Source of the DNA: Bacteroidaceae bacterium
GTDB taxonomy: Bacteria > Bacteroidota > Bacteroidia > Bacteroidales > Bacteroidaceae
Assembly (NCBI GenBank): GCA_017617315.1
Contig: JAFZWM010000007.1
Location: 1 to 64,000 of the forward strand
Reading direction: 5' to 3'
Length of the DNA stretch: 64,000 nucleotides
Both the position numbers and the translations under genes were made by a program. The notes beneath the pieces were generated by a model. It worked only from the letters and a program-made list of their open reading frames with translations. It was not told the origin of the DNA and ran no database searches. Below are positions 1-8,234 of this stretch, one piece after another; within the stretch, counting starts at the first letter, position 1, and each line of letters begins with the position of its first letter.

Positions 1-391
1 ACGTCCAAGGTACGTCCAAGGTACGTCCAAGGTACGTCCAAGGTACGTCCAAGGTACGTCCAAGGTACGTCCAAGGTACGTCCAAGGTACGTCCAAGGTA
101 CGTCCAAGGTATATGCAAGCTATATGTAAGCTATATGTAGGGTATATGTAAGCTATATGTTGTGTATATGTAGGCTATATGTTGTGTATATGTAAGCTAT
201 ATGCAGGGTATATGTAAACTATATGTAGGGTATATGTAAGCTATATGTTGTGTATATATAGGCTATATGTTGTGTATATGTAAGCTATATGTAGAGTATA
301 TGTAAGCTATATGCAAGGTATAGCCAGATTAGGTGGAATGAAGTAAGTCGATAGCAAGGGGATAGCAAGGGGTAAGTAAGAGGATAGCAAT
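1..391. repeat. 11-bp-register tandem array (left array)
   Basis: Tandem repeat with an unbroken 11-bp register. Bases 1-110 are ten identical copies of ACGTCCAAGGT. Bases 111-319 are 19 degenerate units of the form ATATGYAAGCT, alternating with ATATGTTGTGT and ATATGTAGGGT. Bases 320-391 continue in the same register with units such as ATAGCAAGGGG. About 35 units are visible and the array may extend left of the window. It is not CRISPR: there are no spacers and the unit is too short. Read in another phase the first unit is AAGGTACGTCC, which matches the reverse complement of units in the array at 17520-17728, so the arrays belong to one family. Function unknown. Confidence 0.95.
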
Positions 392-394
392 CCT

Positions 395-695
395 GTTCAG
401 CCGAATTTGACCTTCGAACTCCGTACGCTTGTTACCAAAGGGACACTGTTCTGCCGAATTTGCAATTTGGCTGAGAAAAAATCGGGAATTTGTCGCTCGA
501 ACTTGTTCGCTTGCTACCGAATGGACGCATGAATTCCCACCGCTAAAAAAATCCGTAACGTACAACTCCGCTTCTACTCATAACATCTTGTCGCTTTGCG
601 ACAATGTGAGTTACAAACTCCCGTTTAATGATGCTGCCGAATTCGGAAATTCGGCAGAACGAAAAGATAGGTCGAGCGCGGAAATTCGGCAGAAC
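395..695. repeat. Cluster of inverted CTGCCGAATT elements
   Basis: A 14-bp element GTTCTGCCGAATTT occurs at 448-461 and, with one mismatch, at 395-408. Its exact reverse complement AAATTCGGCAGAAC occurs at 647-660 and 682-695. A further half-copy at 634-643 faces the 647-660 copy and would form a hairpin (about 634-657). Open frames across this stretch contain the repeats in both strands and resemble no family known to me, so no gene is called. It may be the decayed remains of a small mobile or repetitive element. Confidence 0.7.
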
Positions 696-780
696 AAATC
701 GGGCGACCGTTTTCATGGTCGATTATAGCAGTTTCATTTCAGTCCGCAGAATCTATGGATGCTGTGGTTACTGAGATAAT

Positions 781-831
781 TCTGAATTGTGAATTCTGAT
801 TTGTGAATTTTCAATTTTCAACTTTCAACTT
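781..831. repeat. AT-rich TCAACTTTCAA-type intergenic repeat
   Basis: Short imperfect direct repeats (GAATTGTGAATTC, then TTTCAATTTTCAACTTTCAAC). The same style of repeat is found at 17284-17517, 17836-17946, 51425-51480 and 53775-53822, in most cases next to an 11-bp array. From 832 to 980 I see only AT-rich sequence with no gene. Confidence 0.6.
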
Positions 832-983
832 CCCCGAATTGAATAGGATTTTTTGTTTTTTAGCCTTGCGGAAATTGTAAAATATTAGGAAAAATACAGA
901 ACAGAAATTCGTCAAATTGTTAAAAGATGTGAACAAATGCTTAAAAATATAACTGCTTGAAACGTTGGGTGTTAGAATAGTGG

Positions 984-1054
984 TGTAACAAACGAAACCT
1001 TACTTTGTAACAGATTTTTAACAGTCTGTAACACGCAAACCCTTCCGTGTAACA
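984..1054 (+). promoter_or_regulatory. Four phased TGTAACA boxes upstream of the xylan locus
   Basis: TGTAACA starts at 984, 1006, 1027 and 1048, so successive copies lie 22, 21 and 21 bp apart, close to two helical turns each. The last two are extended to TGTAACACGCA. They are 200-270 bp upstream of the GH43 start codon and all on the same strand. Regular same-face spacing suggests an operator for a dimerising or oligomerising activator. No regulator gene of the hybrid two-component type, usual for such loci, lies inside the window. A weak -7-like TAAAATTG follows near 1086. The role is inferred. Confidence 0.5.
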
Positions 1055-1250
1055 CGCATTTATAAGGTAATAGCACAAAAAATAGTAAAATTGCAGAGTG
1101 AAAATGTGAAAGTGATTTCACGGAAACATTTTAGAAGTAAAAACGGTAAACAAACATGTAAAATAAGCAAACGAATATCGTTGCATGTTCGGCTTATGTA
1201 AAGTTGCACAATAGAAATTTTTAATAATCTTTAAACAAATAACCAGAGTT

Positions 1251-2957
1251 ATGAGACTATCATTCCTGTCGTTGCTGTTCCTCAGCTTCCCGGCAATGAG
1301 CTTGTGCCAGTCGTGCAAAAGCCTGTCGGTGCCAAAGGCTCCAGTAGACGAGGCATTGTTTGACAATTTTTATTATCAGGGTAACGATGACATCTACAAC
1401 AAAAACAAGTTGACCGATGCATCGCAGTTCTATAACCCTATACTTCCGGGATTCTATCCCGACCCTTCAATCACCACAAACGGTAAGGGCGACTATTATC
1501 TTGCTACTTCAACCTTTACATTCTTCCCGGGTGTGCCATTGTTCCACAGCCGCGACCTTGTAAACTGGGAGCAGGTTGGTCACATCCTCGACCGCGAGTC
1601 TCAGATGGAGAACATGAAGGGACAGCACGTCAGCGGCGGTATCTTCGCCCCTGCATTGAGCTACAACCCAAAGACCGGTACTTATTATATGATTACTACA
1701 AACGTAGGTGCCGGCAACTTCTATGTCAAGACACAGAACCCAGAGGGTGCGTGGTCTGATCCTATCCACCTTCCTTCAATCCTGGGTATCGACCCATCAA
1801 TCTTTATTGATGACGATGGCAAGGCATACGTTGTAAACAACGACGATGCTCCAGACAACAAGCCTGAATATCCTGGTCATCGTACAGTTCGTGTACAGGA
1901 ACTCGATTTGGCAACAGACAAGTGTGTGGGCGAACGCAAGATTATCATCAACAAGGGCTGCCGTCCTGAAGAGAAGCCAATCTGGTGCGAGGCTCCACAC
2001 ATTTATAAGATAAAGGGCAAGTATTACCTTATGACTGCCGAGGGCGGAACAAGCGACTGGCATTCAGAGGTTATCTACCGCTCAGAGTCTGTTTGGGGAC
2101 CATACGAGCCATACTCAGGTAACCCAATCCTTACTCAGCGCACGCTTGCCAAAGACCGCAAAGAGCCTGTTACTTGTGCAGGTCATGCCGACCTTGTAAA
2201 GACAGAGAACGGCGAGTGGTGGGCTGTATTCTTGGCTTGCCGCCCTGTAGAGAACAATTGGGAGAACCTTGGCCGTGAGACATTCATGATGCCTGTTTCT
2301 TGGACCGAGGACGGATGGCCAATGATGACTGGCAGCACCGGACTTGTTCCGCAGATGCTTAATCGCAACGGCGTTAAGAGAAACGAGAATGTAACATTCG
2401 GTAACTTCAAGTGGGAAGATGATTTTTCATCAGATGTTATGAAGCAAGACTGGGTTACACTCCGCACATCTGCCAAGGGCTTGTTTACACCTAATAAGTA
2501 TAATGGATGGCTGTCGCTCAAGAAGCAGCCTATAACAGCAGAGCAGAAAGATGTCCCATCGCTCGTGGCACGCCGCTTGCAGCACCACAAGTTCGAGGCA
2601 TCAACAAAAATGCGCTTCCAACCATCATTCGACAACGACGCAGCAGGTATCATGCTATTCAAGGACGAGAAGCATCAGCTTTTGCTTGTCCGCACACTCA
2701 ACGCTGGAAAGCAGACAATCGAGCTTCAGCAGGTTTCAAAAGACGGCAAGAAGGTTCTTGCATCTCAGCCATGCAAGCTCAACGAGGTTGAGATGAAGAT
2801 TACATCAACCGGCACAACCTTCGAGTTCTTCTACAAGGCAAAGAAGGATTGGGTTAAGATTGGCGATGCTCCAGCACAGCAGCTCTCTACTCAGGCAGCA
2901 GGCGGATTCACCGGAACGGTGGTTGCTCTGTACTGCACCGGAAAGGAGGCTAAGTAA
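1251..2957 (+). CDS. Glycoside hydrolase family 43 (beta-xylosidase / alpha-L-arabinofuranosidase type)
   Basis: Exported 568-residue enzyme with an N-terminal signal peptide (residues 1 to about 20). The five-bladed propeller covers about 62-370. Visible catalytic residues are Asp71 in YPDPS (base), Asp181 in GIDPS (pKa modulator) and Glu247 in WCEAPH (acid). Residues about 385-565 form a C-terminal beta-sandwich like the GH43_C2 accessory domain. The family removes xylose or arabinose from xylo-oligosaccharides; which activity dominates cannot be read from sequence. It lies 88 bp ahead of xusA on the same strand, so co-transcription with the xylan locus is likely. The ATG at 1251 is chosen because the signal peptide follows at once. 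Confidence 0.9.
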   Translation: MRLSFLSLLFLSFPAMSLCQSCKSLSVPKAPVDEALFDNFYYQGNDDIYNKNKLTDASQFYNPILPGFYPDPSITTNGKGDYYLATSTFTFFPGVPLFHSRDLVNWEQVGHILDRESQMENMKGQHVSGGIFAPALSYNPKTGTYYMITTNVGAGNFYVKTQNPEGAWSDPIHLPSILGIDPSIFIDDDGKAYVVNNDDAPDNKPEYPGHRTVRVQELDLATDKCVGERKIIINKGCRPEEKPIWCEAPHIYKIKGKYYLMTAEGGTSDWHSEVIYRSESVWGPYEPYSGNPILTQRTLAKDRKEPVTCAGHADLVKTENGEWWAVFLACRPVENNWENLGRETFMMPVSWTEDGWPMMTGSTGLVPQMLNRNGVKRNENVTFGNFKWEDDFSSDVMKQDWVTLRTSAKGLFTPNKYNGWLSLKKQPITAEQKDVPSLVARRLQHHKFEASTKMRFQPSFDNDAAGIMLFKDEKHQLLLVRTLNAGKQTIELQQVSKDGKKVLASQPCKLNEVEMKITSTGTTFEFFYKAKKDWVKIGDAPAQQLSTQAAGGFTGTVVALYCTGKEAK

Positions 2958-3045
2958 TAACAGCATTGAACCTAACGGCAACAATAAACAAGAGATTTAT
3001 ACTAATCACTTTTTAATAACTTTTTAATACTAATATCAATTTCTA

Positions 3046-6000
3046 ATGGAGACAAAGAAATGTACTAGGCTACGTTTTTTCGCTTTAGGGGTTGCATTTT
3101 GGTGCTTTTGCCTTGTGGCATTAGCCCAAAGTGTAAATGTAAAGGGAACCGTGGTTGACTCTCACGGAGAGAGTATCATTGGTGCTTCTGTGGTTCAGAA
3201 AGGTAATCCATCAGTTGGAACTGTTTCTGACTTAGAAGGTAACTTCCAGCTGAAAATTACAGGCAAGAATCCTGTAATCGTTGTATCGTATGTTGGTATG
3301 CGTGCAACAGAGGTGAAGGTTGTTCCGGGCAAACCGGTAAAGGTAACACTCGAAGAGGACAACGCAGCACTCGAGGAAGTAGTGGTTGTGGGTTATGGCC
3401 AGCAGAAGAAGGCTTCTTTGGTTGGTTCTATCACCCAGACATCTGGAAAGGTGCTCGAGCGTACCGGTGGTGTGTCTGACCTCGGTTCTGCACTTACTGG
3501 TAACCTGCCGGGTGTAATCACAACATCATCAACAGGTATGCCAGGTAACGAGAAGGTAAACATCGTTATCCGTGGTGTCAGCTCATGGAACGGTAGCGAC
3601 CCTTTGGTGCTCGTCGATGGTATCGAGCGTGCAATGGAGGATGTCGACATCCAGTCTGTTGCAAACATCTCAGTATTGAAGGATGCTTCGGCAACTGCAG
3701 TTTACGGTGTGAAGGGTGCTAACGGTGTAATCCTTATCACTACTAAGCGTGGTACTGAGGGTAAGGCAAGAATCGGTTTCGGCTTCAGCTCTACAATGAA
3801 GTTCGTTTCTAAGTTGCCTCAGACTCTTAATTCTGCTGCATCACTCAGAGCTCGTAATCAGGCTATCAAGCACGAACTTGGTCTTTCTCCTGAATCTTGG
3901 GAGAACATCAACTCAACTGATTTCATCTCTAACTACGAGGCTCCTGCTGGTTCTATCGACCCAGAGACAGGCTTCTTGATGAGCGAGCGTTATCCTGATG
4001 TTGACTGGCAGAAGGAGTTGTTCAAGGATATGGCAATGGCATACAATGCCAACGTAAATATCTCTGGTGGTACACGTTTCGTTAAGTACTTTGCTTCTAT
4101 CGACTTCCAGCACGAGGGTGACCTTTTCCGCGAGTGGGATAACGGTCGTGGTTACAAGGGCGGTTACGGCTTTAACCGTGTGAACGTTCGTTCAAATCTC
4201 GACTTCCAGTTGACAAAGACAACAACATTAAAGGCTAACATCTTCGGTAGCCAGGGTATCCGTAACACACCTTGGGGTATTGCCGATGATGCATGGGCTG
4301 CAACTCAGTTGTGGCAGGCTGCATACTCTGCACCTCACAATGCTTTCGTTCCTCGCTACAGCGACGGTACATGGGGTTATTTCCCACAGGACGATCAGGG
4401 TGCGCCAAACTCTGTAACAAATATGTGTTTGGCTGGTGCTGAGCAGAAGATTACGACAACTGTAAATTCCGACTTTTCTCTTTCTCAGGATTTGTCATTC
4501 ATCACAAAGGGACTGAGCGTCAGCGGTACAATCTCATGGGATAACTCATTCTATGAGGAGAAGCGTGGTGTTAACGACCTTTACCATGATGCACAGTATA
4601 AGTGGATTGACCCTAAGACAGGCGAGGTTCGCTATCGTAAGACTGCAAGTCCTCACACTAAGTTCGACTTTACCGAGACTCGTGCTTGGAGTACTCAGGG
4701 TAGTGAAATCCAAAACTGGAAAACTTACAGAAAACTTTTCTATCAGGTGCAGTTGGCATGGGCTCGCAAGTTTGGTAAGCACGATGAACATGATGTTTCT
4801 GCAATGGGCGTATTCAACCGTCAGGAGCATGGTAATGGTCAGGACTTCCTTCGTTATCGTGAGGACTGGGCTTTCCGTGCAACATACAACTATGGCGACC
4901 GCTATTTGTTGGAGTACAACGGTGCATACAACGGTTCTGAGCAGTTTGGTCCGGGCTATCGCTTCGCATTCAACAACTCTGCGGCTGTTGGTTGGACACT
5001 CTCTAACGAGAAGTTCATGAAGCCTGTTGTAAATTACGAACTCTTTGGCAAGAAACTTATCGATATATTGAAGTTCCGTTACTCTTACGGTGAGGTTGGT
5101 AACGATAATCTTGGATATAAAGTTCGATTCATGTACGATACTCAGTGGGCATACGGTGGTTCTACTCATATTGACCCTAAAGACCCAGATAATCAAAAGG
5201 ATCTTTATACATGGTTTAGAGAGAAGCAGGTTGGTAACCCTAACATCCGTTGGGAGAGTGCTAAGAAGCGTAACTTCGGTATCGACTACGCTTTCCTTGA
5301 TGGCTTCCTCGCAGGTTCGTTGGAATTCTTCCACGAGAACAGATATGATATTCTTCTTAATGGTTCAGACCGTTCTGTTCCATTCTATTATGGTGCTACT
5401 GCTCCTGCAATGAACTATGGTCGTACAAAGACTACTGGTTACGAACTCGAGCTTCGCTTGAAGCATACTTTCAAGAATGGTATCTATGCGTACGGTAACT
5501 TCAGTATGACTCATGCAGCCAACAAGGTTCAGGTTTATGATGACCCAGAGCTGTATCCTTCATATAAGAAGCAAGCTGGTTATGCAATTGGTCAGGCATC
5601 AAGTTATCTTGACAATGGTCAGGCTCAGAGTTGGGACGATGTTATTGCTATGACAGAGCATGATACTGGCGATAACCAGAAGCTGCCGGGGCAGTTTATT
5701 ATCACCGACTTTGATGGCAATGGTGTAATCAACTCTGATGATAGAGTTCCTTATGCATACACAGGTACTCCACAGAACACTTACAATGCTACTTTTGGTG
5801 TTGAGTACAAGGGCTGGAGCTTGATGTTGCAGTTCTACGGTGCAACAAACGTAAGCCGTTATGTAGGTTTCAACTCACTTAACAACCACCTCGATGTTGT
5901 ATTTGACGAGGGCTCATTCTGGAGTGCAGAGACTGGGGCAGGAATCCCAACTCCACGTTGGAGTTCTAAGCCAAGCTACTATGAGGGAACTCGTTTCATG

Positions 6001-6237
6001 TACGATGCTTCATTCTGCCGTTTGAAGAACATGGAGATTTCTTACACATGGACAAAGGGTTGGGTTAAGAGTCTTGGTCTTAACAACCTTAAGCTCTATG
6101 TAAATGGTAACAACCTGTTGTTGTGGACAAAGATGCCTGATGACCGCGAGAGCAACTTCGCTGCTACTGGTCTTGCATCACAGGGTGCTTACCCAACAAT
6201 GAAGCGTATCAACTTCGGTGTTAAGTTCGAGCTTTAA
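3046..6237 (+). CDS. xusA: SusC-like TonB-dependent xylo-oligosaccharide transporter XusA
   Basis: Outer-membrane importer of 1063 residues. After the signal peptide (about 1-28) comes a carboxypeptidase-regulatory-like beta-sandwich (about 30-110, VNVKGTVVD start), then a plug domain with EEVVVVGYGQQKKASLVGS and the VLKDASATAVYGVKGANG motif, then a beta-barrel ending in a Phe-rich strand (FGVKFEL). The SusC/SusD/SusC/SusD/XusE/GH10 order matches the xus cluster described in Prevotella bryantii and in Bacteroides; that match is the basis for the name. It should import xylan fragments together with the next gene's lipoprotein lid. Confidence 0.92.
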   Translation: METKKCTRLRFFALGVAFWCFCLVALAQSVNVKGTVVDSHGESIIGASVVQKGNPSVGTVSDLEGNFQLKITGKNPVIVVSYVGMRATEVKVVPGKPVKVTLEEDNAALEEVVVVGYGQQKKASLVGSITQTSGKVLERTGGVSDLGSALTGNLPGVITTSSTGMPGNEKVNIVIRGVSSWNGSDPLVLVDGIERAMEDVDIQSVANISVLKDASATAVYGVKGANGVILITTKRGTEGKARIGFGFSSTMKFVSKLPQTLNSAASLRARNQAIKHELGLSPESWENINSTDFISNYEAPAGSIDPETGFLMSERYPDVDWQKELFKDMAMAYNANVNISGGTRFVKYFASIDFQHEGDLFREWDNGRGYKGGYGFNRVNVRSNLDFQLTKTTTLKANIFGSQGIRNTPWGIADDAWAATQLWQAAYSAPHNAFVPRYSDGTWGYFPQDDQGAPNSVTNMCLAGAEQKITTTVNSDFSLSQDLSFITKGLSVSGTISWDNSFYEEKRGVNDLYHDAQYKWIDPKTGEVRYRKTASPHTKFDFTETRAWSTQGSEIQNWKTYRKLFYQVQLAWARKFGKHDEHDVSAMGVFNRQEHGNGQDFLRYREDWAFRATYNYGDRYLLEYNGAYNGSEQFGPGYRFAFNNSAAVGWTLSNEKFMKPVVNYELFGKKLIDILKFRYSYGEVGNDNLGYKVRFMYDTQWAYGGSTHIDPKDPDNQKDLYTWFREKQVGNPNIRWESAKKRNFGIDYAFLDGFLAGSLEFFHENRYDILLNGSDRSVPFYYGATAPAMNYGRTKTTGYELELRLKHTFKNGIYAYGNFSMTHAANKVQVYDDPELYPSYKKQAGYAIGQASSYLDNGQAQSWDDVIAMTEHDTGDNQKLPGQFIITDFDGNGVINSDDRVPYAYTGTPQNTYNATFGVEYKGWSLMLQFYGATNVSRYVGFNSLNNHLDVVFDEGSFWSAETGAGIPTPRWSSKPSYYEGTRFMYDASFCRLKNMEISYTWTKGWVKSLGLNNLKLYVNGNNLLLWTKMPDDRESNFAATGLASQGAYPTMKRINFGVKFEL

Positions 6238-6272
6238 TAACAATTATTCTAATAGTAAACATAAAAAACATT

Positions 6273-8201
6273 ATGAAATTTCATAAGTTTAGATATATAG
6301 TAGCAGGTCTGGCTCTTTGCTGTGCAAGCATAGGCTTTACTTCTTGCGAAGACTATCTGGATAAGGCTCCTGAGTCTGACATTAAGTCTGAGGATGCTTT
6401 CAAGAACTTTGTAAGTTTCCAGGGCTTTGCAGAAGAAATGTATTCTTGTATGCCAGACTTTGCAAACGGTTACTGGACAAACTCTTGGAACTGGGGTGAC
6501 GACGAGGTTATCTTCGTTGGATGTAACTATCACATGACATACAAGGTCGATCAGGGCGACTTCTGGGGATGGCAGTCTGAGTTCGACGGCTGGCAGAGCG
6601 GTTGGATGGACCGTAACTTTAATCCTGCAGATTATACAAATGCTGCCGATGCCCGTCTGAAGACATCATTGTGGAGGTCTGCTTGGTACTGTATCCGTAA
6701 GTGTAACGTAGGTATCGAGAATTTCGACCTCTTTACCGAGGGTACTCAGGAAGAGAAGGATATGGTTCTTGGTCAGCTCTACTTCTTCCGTGGCTGGTAT
6801 CACTTTGAGCTGATGCAGTATCTTGGAGGTCTTCCTTATATCGACAAGGTTATTGCAGCCGACGAGCCAATGACATTGCCACGTCTTTCATACAAGGAGT
6901 GTGCAGATAAGGCTGCTGCCGACTTCCGCAAGGCTGCTGACTTGCTTCCTGTAGACTGGGATCAGACAGCACGCGGTCGTAACACAGTAGGTAAGAACGG
7001 CTTGCGCGTAAATAAGATCACAGCCCTTGCTTATCTTGGCAAGAACTATTTGTGGGCTGCTTCTCCGCTGATGAAAAATACAGATGAGAAGATGCACTCA
7101 AATACAAAGGCAAGCACTTACGATTACGACCAGACATACGCTAAGCTTGCTGCCGATGCATTCGGTGAGTTGCTTGGCTACGTTCAGCCAGAACTTAACA
7201 CAGACGGCAAGCAGAAGACTAAGTGCCAGTATGAGTTGGCAGACTTTGCCGACTATTCTGAGATTTTCTATACTCAGGGTAAGAACGGTGAGACTCCGGG
7301 ACTTAAGGAGGCTATCCTTCGCACACCAACAGTTAGCTGGAACAACACTAACTGGGGACTTTCTAAGCAGTTTGGCGGTAAGATTCTTACTGGTGGTAAC
7401 TCATTCTCACAGGCTGCTGCCAACTATGTAAACTTCTACGGTATGGAAAACGGCCTTCCATTGACAGATTCTGAGTCTGGTTTCGATAATACACATCCTT
7501 GGAAGGGCCGTGACCCACGTTTCTACCACGATATCGTTTACGATGGAGTAAAGGTAGTTAAGGGTTCTATCAGTCCAGAAGACAACCGTTATGCAAATCT
7601 TTACACAGGTGGTTCATACCGTGGCGATGAGCTTGAGAACCGTACAGGTTACATGCTTTACAAGTTCATTCCTATTGATGCAAATGATATCGACGACGGT
7701 TATGGCTATTCACACCACCTTCACATCAATATTCCATGGTTGCGCTTGAGCGATGTATATCTGATGTACGCAGAGTCTCTTGCAGCTCTTGGCGGTGCAA
7801 ACCAGAAGTCGTCTACATTCAGCATGACTGCCGAGCAGGCTGTTAACGTAATCCGCGAGCGTGCCGGTGTTGCCGATGTAAATGCTAAGTATACTGCAGA
7901 TAAGGACAAGTTCATGGATGAGGTTCGCCGAGAGAGAGCTGTTGAGCTTGCTTACGAGGGACACCGTTTCAACGACCTTCGCCGTTGGCTGCTTCTCGAC
8001 AAGAGCCCTTACAATATCAAGACTCAGCAGAATTTCAACCGTGTAAGCCTTGATACAAAGGATTCTAAGAACAGCGAGGTGTCTGACTTCAAGGAGAAGA
8101 CTATCATTACTCGTAATTTTACAGACAAACATTACTGGTTCCCTTTGAAGAAGAAGGACGTAAGCATCTATCCTGAGATGTACCAGAATCCGGGATGGTG
8201 A
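6273..8201 (+). CDS. xusB: SusD-like surface glycan-binding lipoprotein XusB
   Basis: Lipoprotein of 642 residues with a lipobox ending at Cys25 (GFTSC), so it is anchored to the outer membrane and expected on the cell surface. SusD/RagB fold: N-terminal helices with the typical EDYLDKAPES start, TPR-like helices in the middle, and a C-terminal region with RRERAVELAYEGHRFNDLRR, a family signature, ending YPEMYQNPGW. It forms the hinged lid of the XusA barrel. The gene begins 35 bp after xusA on the same strand and is certainly in its operon. Confidence 0.92.
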   Translation: MKFHKFRYIVAGLALCCASIGFTSCEDYLDKAPESDIKSEDAFKNFVSFQGFAEEMYSCMPDFANGYWTNSWNWGDDEVIFVGCNYHMTYKVDQGDFWGWQSEFDGWQSGWMDRNFNPADYTNAADARLKTSLWRSAWYCIRKCNVGIENFDLFTEGTQEEKDMVLGQLYFFRGWYHFELMQYLGGLPYIDKVIAADEPMTLPRLSYKECADKAAADFRKAADLLPVDWDQTARGRNTVGKNGLRVNKITALAYLGKNYLWAASPLMKNTDEKMHSNTKASTYDYDQTYAKLAADAFGELLGYVQPELNTDGKQKTKCQYELADFADYSEIFYTQGKNGETPGLKEAILRTPTVSWNNTNWGLSKQFGGKILTGGNSFSQAAANYVNFYGMENGLPLTDSESGFDNTHPWKGRDPRFYHDIVYDGVKVVKGSISPEDNRYANLYTGGSYRGDELENRTGYMLYKFIPIDANDIDDGYGYSHHLHINIPWLRLSDVYLMYAESLAALGGANQKSSTFSMTAEQAVNVIRERAGVADVNAKYTADKDKFMDEVRRERAVELAYEGHRFNDLRRWLLLDKSPYNIKTQQNFNRVSLDTKDSKNSEVSDFKEKTIITRNFTDKHYWFPLKKKDVSIYPEMYQNPGW

Positions 8202-8234
8202 TGTTGATGAAAAACTTAAATGAAAAGTTAAACC

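Noticed and set aside
1..391. CRISPR array
   Set aside because: The unit is 11 bp with no unique spacers and no cas genes are nearby; it is a simple tandem array.
329..728. Two overlapping short coding regions (minus 329-565, plus 429-728)
   Set aside because: Both run through repeat units and inverted elements, have no recognisable domain and no promoter or start signal.
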